Translations under genes and position numbers: made by a program | Notes under the pieces: model-generated | What the model saw: the letters and a program-made list of their open reading frames with translations, nothing else | Database searches by the model: none | Told to the model about the DNA's origin: nothing | Shown: piece after piece, positions 9,066 to 17,894 of the stretch | How the letters are laid out: each line of letters opens with the position of its first letter | How positions within the stretch are numbered: position 1 is the stretch's first letter | Source of the DNA: Nocardia paucivorans NBRC 100373 | GTDB taxonomy: Bacteria > Actinomycetota > Actinomycetes > Mycobacteriales > Mycobacteriaceae | Direction: 5' to 3' | Length of the DNA: 64,000 nt | Assembly (NCBI RefSeq): GCF_000308675.1 | Contig: NZ_BAGE01000018.1 | Coordinates: 186,001-250,000, forward strand

Positions 9066-9878
9066 CTATTCGGCGAAGACCGCTTTGCGCTTGCCGAGCA
9101 TGGCGGCGGCGCCTTCGAAGAAGTCGGGCGACCGGAGCAGTTCGACCTGTCCGGTCTTCTCATCGGCCAAGGCGGTGTCCAGGGCGGTCAGGGTGGCGCG
9201 GTTGAGCGCCTTCTTGGTCAGTTCCAGGGCGCGGCGGGGGCCGTGGGCGATCTTGTCGACGGCGGCTTCCACGGCGGCGTCGAGTTCGTCGACGTTGGGC
9301 AGTACGGCGGTGAACAGACCGGCCTCGTGGGCGGCAGGGGCGGGCAGGCGTTCACCCAGCAGCGCCAGCCGCGCGGCCAGCGGGCGACCGGCGGCCGCGG
9401 CCACCAACGCGGCCGCGCCGCCGTCGGGCATCAGACCGATATTGATGAAGGCCAGCAGCAGGTAGGAATCGGCTTCGGCGTAGACCAGGTCGGCGGCCAG
9501 CGCGATACCCACACCGACCCCGGCGACCGCGCCGCGCAGGCGGGCGACAACCGGAACAGGGCAGTCGACAATGGCTCGCACCAGACGATTCGCCGCGTCC
9601 ATCACCATGTCCGGGGTGATACCGCGGGCACCTTCGGCGGCGCCGGCGGCCAGGTCCGCGCCGGTGGAGAAGTCGCCGCCCGCGCCGGTCAATACGATGA
9701 CCCGAACGGCGGTGTCTTCAGCGACGGCAAGGAATGTATCGCCCAGCGCGACCAGGGTGTCGTAATCTATGGCGTTCTTACGGGCGGGTTTGGTGATCGT
9801 CACCCGCAGCACCCGACCGTCGCGCACTACGGTGAAGCCCGCGGCCGACTGGGTTGAGGAGGAATCGGTGTTGACCAT
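9066..9878 (-). CDS. Enoyl-CoA hydratase/isomerase family protein
   Basis: A crotonase-fold enzyme of 270 residues from the ATG preceded by AGGGAG; the frame also extends 19 codons upstream, but without a ribosome site. Crotonase landmarks are visible: KPARKNAID near the start, the oxyanion-hole strand FSTGADLA around residue 75, and GAVAGVGVGIALAADLVYA (around 116-134). The family hydrates or isomerises 2-enoyl-CoA thioesters in beta-oxidation of fatty acids, sterols or aromatic acids. The exact substrate cannot be assigned. It is divergently oriented to a tandem TetR regulator with two GTTAAC sites between them, which suggests repression relieved by an acyl-CoA. Confidence 0.85.
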   Translation of the reverse strand: MVNTDSSSTQSAAGFTVVRDGRVLRVTITKPARKNAIDYDTLVALGDTFLAVAEDTAVRVIVLTGAGGDFSTGADLAAGAAEGARGITPDMVMDAANRLVRAIVDCPVPVVARLRGAVAGVGVGIALAADLVYAEADSYLLLAFINIGLMPDGGAAALVAAAAGRPLAARLALLGERLPAPAAHEAGLFTAVLPNVDELDAAVEAAVDKIAHGPRRALELTKKALNRATLTALDTALADEKTGQVELLRSPDFFEGAAAMLGKRKAVFAE

Positions 9879-9927
9879 GTGTGCTCCCTGAGGATGCGGG
9901 TCGGCTTTAGCCCGGCCGTGAATTATC

Positions 9928-9953
9928 GTTAACATTTGCGAATTGTGGTTAAC
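9928..9953. promoter_or_regulatory. Paired GTTAAC operator candidate
   Basis: Two GTTAAC palindromes at 9928-9933 and 9948-9953, spaced 20 bases start to start, in an AT-rich stretch of the 134-base divergent region between the enoyl-CoA hydratase and the tandem TetR gene. Their spacing and position suit a TetR-type operator for both genes. No binding data; inferred from position only. Confidence 0.5.
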
Positions 9954-10012
9954 TTAGGTTGACTGGTCGGGCGCTGTCAACCGACAGTGTCGTCGACAGA
10001 ACGGAGAGGTGC

Positions 10013-11239
10013 ATGGTCGCCGAACGCAGCGGGATCGACCTGGTGCGCGACCGCTCGGCGGACCGTCGCAATGGTCAGTCCGCGCGTCGCCGGCCCAAGG
10101 ACCGCAAGGTACAGATCGTACGAGCGGCCGCTCGGGCCTTCAGCGAGCGTGGCTACTACCCCGTCGGGGTGGACGAGATCGCGGCCGAGGTGGGAATCTC
10201 CGGACCGGCGTTGTACCGCCACTTCGCGAACAAGTACGCCCTGCTGGTGGCTGCCGCCGAAGAGGGGGCGCGGCATCTGCTGGCCGCGGCCCGGGACGCG
10301 GATCGACCCGATCTGGACCCGGAGGAGCGGCTCGACAAGCTCATCACCGCAGTCGCCGAGCACACCATCGAGGTCCGGCGGGAAGCGGGCCTGTACCGGT
10401 GGGAGGGGCGGTATCTGGAGCGGGCCGACCGGGCCCGGGTCAAGGCCCTCTACGACGATATCAACGCCACCTTCGGGGAGCCGGTGGCCCAACTGCGGCC
10501 CGAGGCATCCCCCGCCGATATCGCCCTGCTCGCGGCCGGGGTGCTGAGCGTGATCGGCAGTATCTCCGCCCATCGCACCTCCTTGGCCGGCTCCCGGTTG
10601 CTGTCGTTGCTGCGGGATATGTCCTGGGCGATCGTGCGCACCGAACTTCCGCCCGCCCCGCTCGATACCGACCCGGTCCCCCGACAGCGCGGCCTACCGG
10701 TGACATCGAAGCGGGAGCAGCTGCTCACCGAGGCCATCCGGATCTTCGGTCGTCGGGGCTACCACGAGGCCAGTATCGAGGAGATCGGCGCCGCCGTCGG
10801 GATCAACGCCTCGAGTGTCTACCGCTACTTCAGCAGTAAATCCGATCTGCTCGCCGCTGCCTTCCATCGCACCGGTGACCGGCTCGCCATCGCCATCTCC
10901 GAGGCCCTGGCCGAGGCGACGAGCCGCGCCGACGCCGCCCACCGGATCGCCGAGCGTTATGTCCGGCTCAGCTTCGCCATGCCGGAGATCATGCCGGTCT
11001 ACTACGCCGAATTCTCCAACCTGCCCCAGACCGAGCAGCACAAATTGCGCACTATCCAACGGCAGAACGTATTGGAGTGGGCGAATCTGCTCGACACCGA
11101 CCCGACCGAGGCCCGCTTCCGGGTGCATTCGGCCATCGGGCAGGTCATCGACGTGGGCCGGTTGATCAGGTTCGACGCCCGCCCCGAACAGATGGCCCGG
11201 CTGCACGCGCTCATGATGGCGGTGCTGTTGGGCCGGTGA
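10013..11239 (+). CDS. Tandem (double-domain) TetR family regulator, Mce3R-like
   Basis: A 408-residue protein with two complete TetR units in one chain. The first HTH lies at about residues 32-75 (FSERGYYPVGVDEIAAEVG, then GPALYRHFANKYALL). The second starts at about 235 (IFGRRGYHEASIEEIGAAVG, then SSVYRYFSSKSDLL). Each is followed by its own helical ligand-binding part. Fused TetR pairs are known from Mce3R of Mycobacterium tuberculosis, which represses lipid-related genes. The ATG is preceded by GGAGAGGTGC; the frame is open 18 codons further upstream without a ribosome site. It is divergent from an enoyl-CoA hydratase and very likely controls it and itself, with an acyl-CoA as probable ligand (inference). 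Confidence 0.85.
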   Translation: MVAERSGIDLVRDRSADRRNGQSARRRPKDRKVQIVRAAARAFSERGYYPVGVDEIAAEVGISGPALYRHFANKYALLVAAAEEGARHLLAAARDADRPDLDPEERLDKLITAVAEHTIEVRREAGLYRWEGRYLERADRARVKALYDDINATFGEPVAQLRPEASPADIALLAAGVLSVIGSISAHRTSLAGSRLLSLLRDMSWAIVRTELPPAPLDTDPVPRQRGLPVTSKREQLLTEAIRIFGRRGYHEASIEEIGAAVGINASSVYRYFSSKSDLLAAAFHRTGDRLAIAISEALAEATSRADAAHRIAERYVRLSFAMPEIMPVYYAEFSNLPQTEQHKLRTIQRQNVLEWANLLDTDPTEARFRVHSAIGQVIDVGRLIRFDARPEQMARLHALMMAVLLGR

Positions 11240-11257
11240 CCGGCCGGGCGCCGGCGC

Positions 11258-12784
11258 TCAGCCCCAGATACCGTGCCGGAGGCGGAATACCGCGCGGGTC
11301 AGCCGTAGCTGCCGCGGTTTGCGGTCGAAGGTGGATAGATACAGCGGTCCGCCGGGTCGTTTGCGGGCGATGGACAGGGTTCGGCTGAACTCGCGCAGCC
11401 CCAGTTCGCCGTGGCTGTGTCCCTGCCCGTACTCGCCCACCCCGCCGAACGGCAGCGCCGGGATCCCGGCATAGGTGGTGGCGGAATTGACCGTCACCAC
11501 GCCCACCCGCAGCCGTTCGGCGAAGCTCTCCACCTCGGCCATATCGCGGGTGAACACCGATACCGCGATACCGCGACCTGCTTTGTTCACCCGCTCCACC
11601 GCATCGTCGAGGTCGGCCACCCGGTTGACGATCAATACCGGTCCGATCCCCTCACCGGTCACCGCCAGCGAATCCTCGGGCACCTCGGCCAGCACGATCG
11701 GCTCGATATAAGGGTCCCGGATCGAGTCCAATCCGCCGACCACGGCCCGTCCGCCGCGGGCCAACGCATCGCGCACCTGGCGGCGTACCACCTCGGCCTG
11801 CGCCTCCAGGATCATCGGGCCGTAGGAGGAGCGCTGTGCCGCGCCGGGCCGGAGCACCCGGGCCCGTTCGGCGACCATCTCGAGGAACTGGTCGTACACC
11901 GATGCGGCGACATATGCGCGCTGGATGCCGGTCGCGTTCTGACCGGCGTTGGCCATGGCGCCGAAGACGGCGGCCTCGGCGGCCTCTTCCAGCTTCGCGT
12001 CGACGTGCACGATCATGGCGCCCTTACCGCTGTGTTCGACCACCACGGGGGTCATCGAGCGGGCGCATCGGGCGATCACCTCGCGGCCACCGGCTTCCGG
12101 GCCGGCATAGGCGATTTTGTCCACGCCGGTCTCGCACAGTGCGGCCGTGGTCGACTCGTCCCCGGTGATCGCTTGCAGCACCGGCTGCTCCGGTGCCAGT
12201 TCCCGCCAGGTCCGCGCCAACCACACGCCGGTACCGGTGGTCAGTTCGTGGGGTTTGAACACCACCGCATTGCCCGCGGCCATCGCGTACGCGATGGAAC
12301 CCATCGGGGTGAACACCGGGTTGTGCCAGGGGCCGAGCACCCCCACCACGCCGAGGGGCAGGTATCCCACCGAGGCGTGCTGATTGCGGGTGAGCCAGTT
12401 CGGCGCCAGAGAACGCCGGCCGAGCGCGCGACCGGCGTTGCGGGCGGCCCAATCCAGGTTCTCCACCGCGAGCATCACCTCGATCGCGGCGTCCACCTCG
12501 GGTTTGCCGGTCTCCTCGCGCAGCAGATCGACCAATTCGCCCGCGCGCCGGGCGATTATCCGCTTCCAGTCCAGCAACCACCGTTTGCGCGTGCCGAAAC
12601 TCATTGCGGCCCACCATTTCTCGGCCACGCGCGCCGCGTGGACGGCACGATCGATATCGTCGGCCTGCTGAATGGCGTAGCTGCCGATGGTTTCCCCGGT
12701 GCGGGGGTCGTGGGACATGAGCACGCTCGGTCGGCCGGATCCTCCCGAACGCACCGCCACCTCTGGCTGTGCGGTATCGGCCAT
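11258..12784 (-). CDS. Aldehyde dehydrogenase family protein lacking the catalytic Cys
   Basis: About 508 residues from ATG at 12784 (a TTG at 12820 would add 12). It has the overall ALDH sequence: PWHNP near residue 154, AGNAVVFKPHE with the cofactor Lys, VVVEHSGKG with the general-base Glu, and a C-terminal extension resembling GabD2-type succinate semialdehyde dehydrogenases. The catalytic motif GQxC instead reads GQNA: the codon at 11933-11935 is GCG, placing Ala284 where Cys should be. The conserved Asn of PWNxP is His, and the FTGS loop reads YAGP. It is therefore probably not a classical aldehyde dehydrogenase. It may bind nucleotide or aldehyde, have a regulatory role, or be a decaying copy. 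It converges on the tandem TetR gene with an 18-base gap. No strong ribosome site is visible at either start. Confidence 0.8.
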   Translation of the reverse strand: MADTAQPEVAVRSGGSGRPSVLMSHDPRTGETIGSYAIQQADDIDRAVHAARVAEKWWAAMSFGTRKRWLLDWKRIIARRAGELVDLLREETGKPEVDAAIEVMLAVENLDWAARNAGRALGRRSLAPNWLTRNQHASVGYLPLGVVGVLGPWHNPVFTPMGSIAYAMAAGNAVVFKPHELTTGTGVWLARTWRELAPEQPVLQAITGDESTTAALCETGVDKIAYAGPEAGGREVIARCARSMTPVVVEHSGKGAMIVHVDAKLEEAAEAAVFGAMANAGQNATGIQRAYVAASVYDQFLEMVAERARVLRPGAAQRSSYGPMILEAQAEVVRRQVRDALARGGRAVVGGLDSIRDPYIEPIVLAEVPEDSLAVTGEGIGPVLIVNRVADLDDAVERVNKAGRGIAVSVFTRDMAEVESFAERLRVGVVTVNSATTYAGIPALPFGGVGEYGQGHSHGELGLREFSRTLSIARKRPGGPLYLSTFDRKPRQLRLTRAVFRLRHGIWG

Positions 12785-13059
12785 GAGGCTCAGATTATGG
12801 CCGGGGTAGGGGGCCGACAAGGCGCGGATACTGCCCGGATGCTGCCTCTGTGCACAGCGACCAGCTGCGAATCGTACCGACAGTCCGAAATGTGATCAGA
12901 AACACAGTTGAAGCTCGGATTGCCAGGGTAAAGGTCGGCGCGGCGGACGCGTTGAGCACGGTCGGTAACATCGCGCTCGGCGTCGAGGATCACCTACCGG
13001 GGCGCCGATCCGAGCACTCCGGCGACCCGTCGCCTCATCCGGCCGATAGTGGAGAGTTG

Positions 13060-14217
13060 ATGCCGAGTTCGAACGAAGCCGAACCACCCGCCGACGACAC
13101 GGGTCGGTCGGTGGACCACTCCGAACCGACCCAGGAGACATCCGCGGGGTCTGCGGTCGTCACCGACGCGCCCGCCCCCGCGTCGCGCCGGGCCGCCGCG
13201 CCACCCCCGTCGGCGGACACCGAGCCCGTCGGCGCGGACCGCGGCTCCGAATCGGCCGAAGTCGCCGTGCGGGTCGAGGACGTGCGCAAGTCGTTCGGCG
13301 CGGTGCACGCGCTCCAAGGAGTCAGTTTCACCGCGGCGCGCGGCACTGTCCTCGGCATCCTGGGTCCGAATGGTGCGGGAAAGACCACCACGGTGAAGAT
13401 CCTGTCCACCCTGCTGCGCCCCGACGCGGGGACCGCTGTGGTCGCGGGCCACGATGTGCGTGCCGATCCGGCCGGGGTGCGCCGGTCGATCATGATGACC
13501 GGGCAATACGCCGCCCTGGACGAAAATCTGTCCGGTCGGGAGAACCTGGAGCTGTTCGGTCGGCTGATGGGTTTGAGCAAGAAGGCGGCGCGGCAGCGCG
13601 CCGATGACCTGCTGGAGGAGTTCGATCTCGTCGGCGCGGGACGTCGTGCGGTGCGTCACTATTCCGGTGGTATGCGGCGGCGGGTCGATATCGCCTGCGG
13701 GTTGGTGGTGCGACCCGAGGTGGTGTTTCTCGACGAACCGACCACTGGTTTGGACCCGCGCAGCCGGCAGGGTGTCTGGGATCTGGTGACCGCCCTGAAA
13801 GAACAGGGCATCACCGTATTGCTCACCACCCAGTACCTCGAAGAAGCCGATGTGCTCAGCGACAACATCATCGTCATCGACAAGGGCACGGTGATCGCCG
13901 AGGGAACCGCCGACGAACTCAAGGAGAAGACCGGCGGCAGCTACTGCGAGGTCGTGCCCCTCGACCCCTCCGCGCTGGAGCGGGCCGCCACCGCGCTCGG
14001 GGATCTGGTGCCCGCCGCGGTGAGCGCCGAACTCGCCGGCTCCGACCGGCTGTCCATCCCCGCCCCCGACGGTGCCGCGACCCTGACCGAGGCGCTGCGC
14101 CGTCTGGACACGGCCGGGGTGGATCTGGCCGATATCGCCTTGCGCCGGCCCTCGCTCGACGATGTGTTCCTGTCCATAACCGGTCATTCCGGCAGCCGGT
14201 CGGGTGATTCGGCGTGA
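13060..14217 (+). CDS. drrA: DrrA-like ABC exporter ATP-binding protein
   Basis: A 385-residue nucleotide-binding subunit. The first ~65 residues are a Pro/Ala/Ser-rich charged extension not usual for DrrA. Then come Walker A (GPNGAGKTTT), the signature YSGGMRRR, Walker B (VVFLDEPTTGLDP) and a C-terminal DUF4162-type tail ending ALRRPSLDDVFLSITGH, all typical of the daunorubicin-resistance/PDIM exporter class. It should drive lipid or drug export with the two following permeases. The ATG has GGAGAG 9 bases before it; the frame is open 70 codons further upstream but with non-coding-like composition. Its stop overlaps the next gene by four bases (GTGA), so the three genes form one operon. Confidence 0.87.
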   Translation: MPSSNEAEPPADDTGRSVDHSEPTQETSAGSAVVTDAPAPASRRAAAPPPSADTEPVGADRGSESAEVAVRVEDVRKSFGAVHALQGVSFTAARGTVLGILGPNGAGKTTTVKILSTLLRPDAGTAVVAGHDVRADPAGVRRSIMMTGQYAALDENLSGRENLELFGRLMGLSKKAARQRADDLLEEFDLVGAGRRAVRHYSGGMRRRVDIACGLVVRPEVVFLDEPTTGLDPRSRQGVWDLVTALKEQGITVLLTTQYLEEADVLSDNIIVIDKGTVIAEGTADELKEKTGGSYCEVVPLDPSALERAATALGDLVPAAVSAELAGSDRLSIPAPDGAATLTEALRRLDTAGVDLADIALRRPSLDDVFLSITGHSGSRSGDSA

Positions 14218-15029
14218 CCGTCGCGGATACCGGAACCACCGGTCCGGGGTTGTTCACGGAACTGCCGCGGACGCGGGTCTCCTCATGGGCGCAGTGGCGG
14301 GCGCTGACCGCCCGCATCGTCCGGACCATGGCCACCAAGGGCGAGTTGGTCGTCGCGGTGATCACCCCGTTGGTGTTCACCGTCGGGTTCTACCTGCCGC
14401 TGCGCTTCGTGATGAAGGTCCAGGGCATTGATTACGCCCAGTACGTCATGCCGATCATCGTGCTGCAGACCATGGCCTTCACCATGATGTCCAATGCGCA
14501 GTTGGCGGCGTTCGAGGCGTTGACCGGGTTCAGCACCCGGCTGCAGACCATGCCCATCGGATCGCTGGTTCCGTTCACCGCGCGCCTGGCCGCCGGTATG
14601 GTCCGCTCGGTCGTGTCGTTGACCGCGGCGGTGATCTTCGGCCATGTCATCGGGTTCCGGTTCTCGGCCGGATGGGGTCAGGCCGTGTTGTTCTGTGTTT
14701 TCGCCTTGGCCGTCGGCACGATCCTGGCGATCGGCGCGGACGGGCTCGGCTCGTTGACCAAGAGTCCGGAGTCGTTGAGTCAAGCGCTGACCCTGCCGAC
14801 CCTGATCTTCGGCATGATGTCGTGCGGTTTCGTTCCCGAGACCGGGTTCCCGGAGTGGATTCGGCCCTTCGTCCGCAATCAGCCGATCTCGCAGTTCTCC
14901 TTCGCGCTGCGCGATATGGCCGCCGACGGAGTGACCTGGCAGGTGTTGTGGGTGCCGCTGACCTGGTTGGTCGGATTGGCCGTGGTATTCACCCCCTTCG
15001 CGGTATGGGCGAGTGTGAGGCGGGCATGA
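14214..15029 (+). CDS. drrB: DrrB-like ABC-2 exporter permease
   Basis: A 271-residue ABC-2 type membrane subunit. About six hydrophobic segments are readable (near residues 44, 75, 120, 160, 195 and 245), with the usual GFxxRLQTMPIG motif before the third. It starts at GTG, overlapping the stop of the ATPase gene, and its own stop overlaps the ATG of the next permease (ATGA). Tight coupling implies stoichiometric production of a DrrA2BC exporter. The substrate is unknown; in mycobacteria the family exports phthiocerol-type lipids and drugs. Confidence 0.85.
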   Translation: MTVADTGTTGPGLFTELPRTRVSSWAQWRALTARIVRTMATKGELVVAVITPLVFTVGFYLPLRFVMKVQGIDYAQYVMPIIVLQTMAFTMMSNAQLAAFEALTGFSTRLQTMPIGSLVPFTARLAAGMVRSVVSLTAAVIFGHVIGFRFSAGWGQAVLFCVFALAVGTILAIGADGLGSLTKSPESLSQALTLPTLIFGMMSCGFVPETGFPEWIRPFVRNQPISQFSFALRDMAADGVTWQVLWVPLTWLVGLAVVFTPFAVWASVRRA

Positions 15030-15895
15030 GCGAGGTGGGTTTGAGCACTGTTGATGAAGCGGCGGACGAGTTGGTGCGGTCGGCCACGATGCTGCCGAAG
15101 GTCGAGGGCCGGTCGGAATCCTCGCTGCGGGCCTGGGCGACGCACAGCCTGATCCAGTGCAAGCGGCTGTTGATGGTCTGGATGCGGGATCCGACGACGA
15201 CCATCCAGGCCCTCGTGTACCCGGCGCTGACGCTGTTGATGTTCCGCGTGGTCCTGGGGGACTCGATCACCGCCGTCACCGGCAGACCCAGTGTCTACGG
15301 CACCGTCCCGATGATCACCCTCGTGGCGGCGATGACCGGGGCGATGATCTCCGCCCTGGGCTTCAAGACGGAGAAGACCACCGGGCTGCTCGGGCGATTC
15401 TGGACCATGCCGGTGCACCGGGCCGCCGGGCTGACCGGTCGGTTGCTGGCCGAGGCCATTCGGGTGCTGATCACCACGCTGTTCGTGATCGCGGTCGGCT
15501 ACTGCATCGGATTCCGTTTCGATCAGGGGCCACTCGCCGCCGTGGCGTTGATCGGTATTCCGGTGTTGTTCGGAATGGGGTTCGCGGTTTTCATCACCGC
15601 GCTGGCCACCCTGACCGAGGGTGTGCTGTTGGTGAACGCCATCAGTATCGTCACAACGCTGCTGATGTTCTTCAACTCCGGTTTCGTACCCGTCATGGCC
15701 TATCCCACCTGGTTGCAGTCCGCGGTGGCGAACCAGCCGATGAGCTGCGCCATCGAGGCCATGAAGGGGCTGTCCTACGGCGGTCCGGTCGCCGAACCGC
15801 TGATCGATACCGTGCTGTGGGTCGTGGGGGTCATCGCGGTTTTCGGCTATCCGGCCGTGCGCGGTTACCGCCGGGCCGCCGAAACCAGCGGCTGA
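15026..15895 (+). CDS. drrC: DrrC-like ABC-2 exporter permease
   Basis: A 289-residue second permease of the exporter, paralogous to the preceding gene. A soluble N-terminal ~60 residues is followed by about six membrane segments and the EKTTGLLGRFWTMPVHRAAG region characteristic of this family. The ATG sits in an ATGA overlap with the upstream stop; a longer frame extends upstream only inside drrB. Having two different permeases matches the mycobacterial DrrB/DrrC arrangement. It ends about 60 bases before the convergent flavoprotein gene; no clear terminator was seen between them. Confidence 0.85.
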   Translation: MSEVGLSTVDEAADELVRSATMLPKVEGRSESSLRAWATHSLIQCKRLLMVWMRDPTTTIQALVYPALTLLMFRVVLGDSITAVTGRPSVYGTVPMITLVAAMTGAMISALGFKTEKTTGLLGRFWTMPVHRAAGLTGRLLAEAIRVLITTLFVIAVGYCIGFRFDQGPLAAVALIGIPVLFGMGFAVFITALATLTEGVLLVNAISIVTTLLMFFNSGFVPVMAYPTWLQSAVANQPMSCAIEAMKGLSYGGPVAEPLIDTVLWVVGVIAVFGYPAVRGYRRAAETSG

Positions 15896-15956
15896 TTCCC
15901 GGCGCGCCCCGGGGATATGCCGTGCGGATGGGAGACCGGATCTTGCCGCATCGTTC

Positions 15957-17186
15957 TCATTCGTGCTCGCGACCGCCGATTTCGACCGAGTCGCCGCCCT
16001 CGGTCGTCCCGGCGGAATGCGGGGCGGGAAACTCGTGGCCGACCCAGCGGTTGCGATTGGTCCAGCCGACGAGGTCGTAGCGCCAGTGAAACGGCCAGGT
16101 GTGGGCGACCGTGTTGAACAGCACGGCGCCGAGCGCGGTGTAGTCGTCGTGTGCCGACAACAGGGCGCGCTGTCCGCGTGGCGAGGCGGAGAAGAACGAG
16201 TCGAACATGGCGATGGACTGGGCCGTCGTCAACCGTCCCAGGCCCCACAGGCCGCGCATCCGCATCCAGTAGACCAGTCGGGCCCGCCAGGGCCAGAGCG
16301 CGGCAATCGGGTCCGTGCCGCGTCGGATGGCGTCGACCGCGGTATCGGTCAACGCGAAGGAGTCGGCGACGCTGTAACCGGTGCAGGGGTGCATCATGCC
16401 GCCGCGGGAACCGAAGGGGACCACTCGCCCGGTGCCGCGGCGCGGCGGTGGCTGGTCCAGGGGATAGTGCGCAGCCTCGCTCGGTTCCGTGCCGGTGAGT
16501 CGGATGCCATGGGCGGCAAGGCGATTCAGCGTCCGCCTGCGCAGTTCGTGCTGGGGCATGCCGCCGCGTAGGCCGAGGCTGGTTTCTTCGAAGATCACCG
16601 TGCCGTCGCCCAGCGGTACCGCGTACAGGAACGACGGCGGCTCGTCCGGACCCGCGCCGTTCTCCGGGCGCCAGTCCAGCAGCAGACCTTCGCCGTCGGT
16701 GATCATCGGCGCGGCGGTCTCGGCGTCCACGAAGATGCCGTGGGCGCTGGCGGCGCGGCGGTCGCCGGTCGTGGGAAGACCGCGGGTGTCGACCACGGTG
16801 GTCGCGCGCACGGTGGTGCTGTCGGCCAGTTCGACCGTATGTGCCTCGACCCGGGTTGCCCGTCCGGCATACACCGTGGCGTCGTCGATCGGCAGTGCGT
16901 CCCGCAGTTTCGGCTTGGACAGCACACAGTATGGGCGTTCGATTCGATGTTCCCTGGTGGTGTGGACGACGGGGGCTTCGATCCGGCTCGCGATGACATC
17001 GGCGGGCAGCCAGTCGGGTAGTTCGTCGACCCAGCAGGAAAAGGTCGGCGGCCACAAGCGGTCCGGCCGTGGATCGATCGCGGCGACCCGAAGCCCGGCC
17101 ACCGTGGCGCGGTGTGCCAGCGCCCGGCCGGTGGGGCCCAGCCCCACCACACACACATCGAATTCTCGAACCGCGCCCACAGCCAT
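15957..17186 (-). CDS. Lycopene cyclase family FAD-dependent protein
   Basis: About 409 residues. The N-terminal dinucleotide fold reads FDVCVVGLGPTGRALA, followed by the acidic-loop strand VAAIDPRP. FLYAVPLGDGTVIFEETSL is the hallmark of plant/bacterial CrtL-type lycopene cyclases, and GGMMHPCTGYSVADSF is the second conserved flavin-contacting stretch. The family cyclises the ends of lycopene or catalyses related reactions without net redox. No other carotenoid gene is nearby, so the substrate is uncertain. Start ATG 17186 is chosen because the Rossmann strand begins soon after; a GTG 45 bases upstream is possible and neither has a good ribosome site. Confidence 0.75.
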   Translation of the reverse strand: MAVGAVREFDVCVVGLGPTGRALAHRATVAGLRVAAIDPRPDRLWPPTFSCWVDELPDWLPADVIASRIEAPVVHTTREHRIERPYCVLSKPKLRDALPIDDATVYAGRATRVEAHTVELADSTTVRATTVVDTRGLPTTGDRRAASAHGIFVDAETAAPMITDGEGLLLDWRPENGAGPDEPPSFLYAVPLGDGTVIFEETSLGLRGGMPQHELRRRTLNRLAAHGIRLTGTEPSEAAHYPLDQPPPRRGTGRVVPFGSRGGMMHPCTGYSVADSFALTDTAVDAIRRGTDPIAALWPWRARLVYWMRMRGLWGLGRLTTAQSIAMFDSFFSASPRGQRALLSAHDDYTALGAVLFNTVAHTWPFHWRYDLVGWTNRNRWVGHEFPAPHSAGTTEGGDSVEIGGREHE

Positions 17187-17282
17187 GCTGGCATTCAAGC
17201 CGCACCACTTCCCGGGGGCAACCGCCCCCACTGTTCGGTGCCATGCGTCACGGACACCCGCGACGATGCGTGGGTTCCGGGA

Positions 17283-17789
17283 TCAGGCGGGTTCGGCTTC
17301 GTCGGAGCCGGCGCGCACGGCCGTGACCCAGGTGGTGATCTCGGCGCGCACGACCTCACGGCCGGCGGTGTCGTATATCGAGACCGGCACCACCACGTCC
17401 CGTCCCTCGGTGATGGCGGTGTAGTCGGGGATCTCGTCCAGCCGGGCGACGGCCCGCAACCCGGTCTCCGCCTTGCTCAGGTACTCGACCTTCATCGCCT
17501 TGGGAATCCAGCGGTGGGTGGTCGGCACCGTCGCCTCGCTGAGCATTCCCATGGCAACCTCGGCGAGATTGCACGCGGCAATGGCGTGGAAGGTGCCGAG
17601 GTGATTGAGGACGCCGAACCACTTCGGTGCGGTGACTTCGCACAGGCCGGGCTCCAGGCGCACCACGGTCGGTAGGACCGTGGCGAAATAGGGCACTCGA
17701 GCGACCATCCCCAGTGAGAACAGGGCATGTCCCCACCGGTTGTCCGGCAGTTTGCGCCAACTGCGATAGGTCGCGGTCTCGTTCGCCAT
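17283..17789 (-). CDS. DUF4442-type hotdog-fold thioesterase-like protein
   Basis: A 168-residue protein with the hotdog pattern of the DUF4442/PaaI-like group (RLEPGLCEV..., HLGTFHAIAACNLAEVAMGM, then strands ending in VRAEITTWVT). Such proteins hydrolyse or bind acyl-CoA/ACP thioesters. The start codon ATG at 17789 lies within a 36-bp perfect palindrome, leaving only AAGGG three bases upstream as a possible ribosome site; a leaderless transcript is plausible. No regulator gene is adjacent, so the repressor acting on that palindrome would be encoded elsewhere. Confidence 0.75.
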   Translation of the reverse strand: MANETATYRSWRKLPDNRWGHALFSLGMVARVPYFATVLPTVVRLEPGLCEVTAPKWFGVLNHLGTFHAIAACNLAEVAMGMLSEATVPTTHRWIPKAMKVEYLSKAETGLRAVARLDEIPDYTAITEGRDVVVPVSIYDTAGREVVRAEITTWVTAVRAGSDEAEPA

Positions 17790-17823
17790 ACCCTTATCTT
17801 ACTCATGAGTAAGATAAGGGTAT
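17788..17823. promoter_or_regulatory. 36-bp perfect palindrome overlapping a start codon
   Basis: A perfect inverted repeat without a spacer; the left half is ATACCCTTATCTTACTCA and the right half is its exact complement. The core TTACTCATGAGTAA looks like a TetR-family operator. It overlaps the first codon of the DUF4442 gene, so a bound repressor would block transcription start or the 5' end directly. Confidence 0.7.
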
Positions 17824-17864
17824 ATCCACTGTGGTGTCGGTGGACGGCTCGCGGGACCCCCGAT

Positions 17865-17894
17865 TTGAATGGGTTCACCGGGGTCGTGCATACT
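17865..17894 (+). promoter_or_regulatory. Candidate sigma-A promoter for the S10 operon
   Basis: TTGAAT (17865-17870) and CATACT (17889-17894) are separated by 18 bases, about 370 bases upstream of rpsJ. Position and spacing are reasonable for a vegetative promoter; it is a by-eye call. Confidence 0.35.

Noticed and set aside
12850..13059. 70-codon upstream extension of the drrA-like frame
   Set aside because: No ribosome site at its start; the ATG at 13060 has GGAGAG at the right distance.
14672..15025. Upstream extension of the drrC-like frame
   Set aside because: It lies wholly inside drrB in another frame; the ATGA overlap at 15026 is the natural start.
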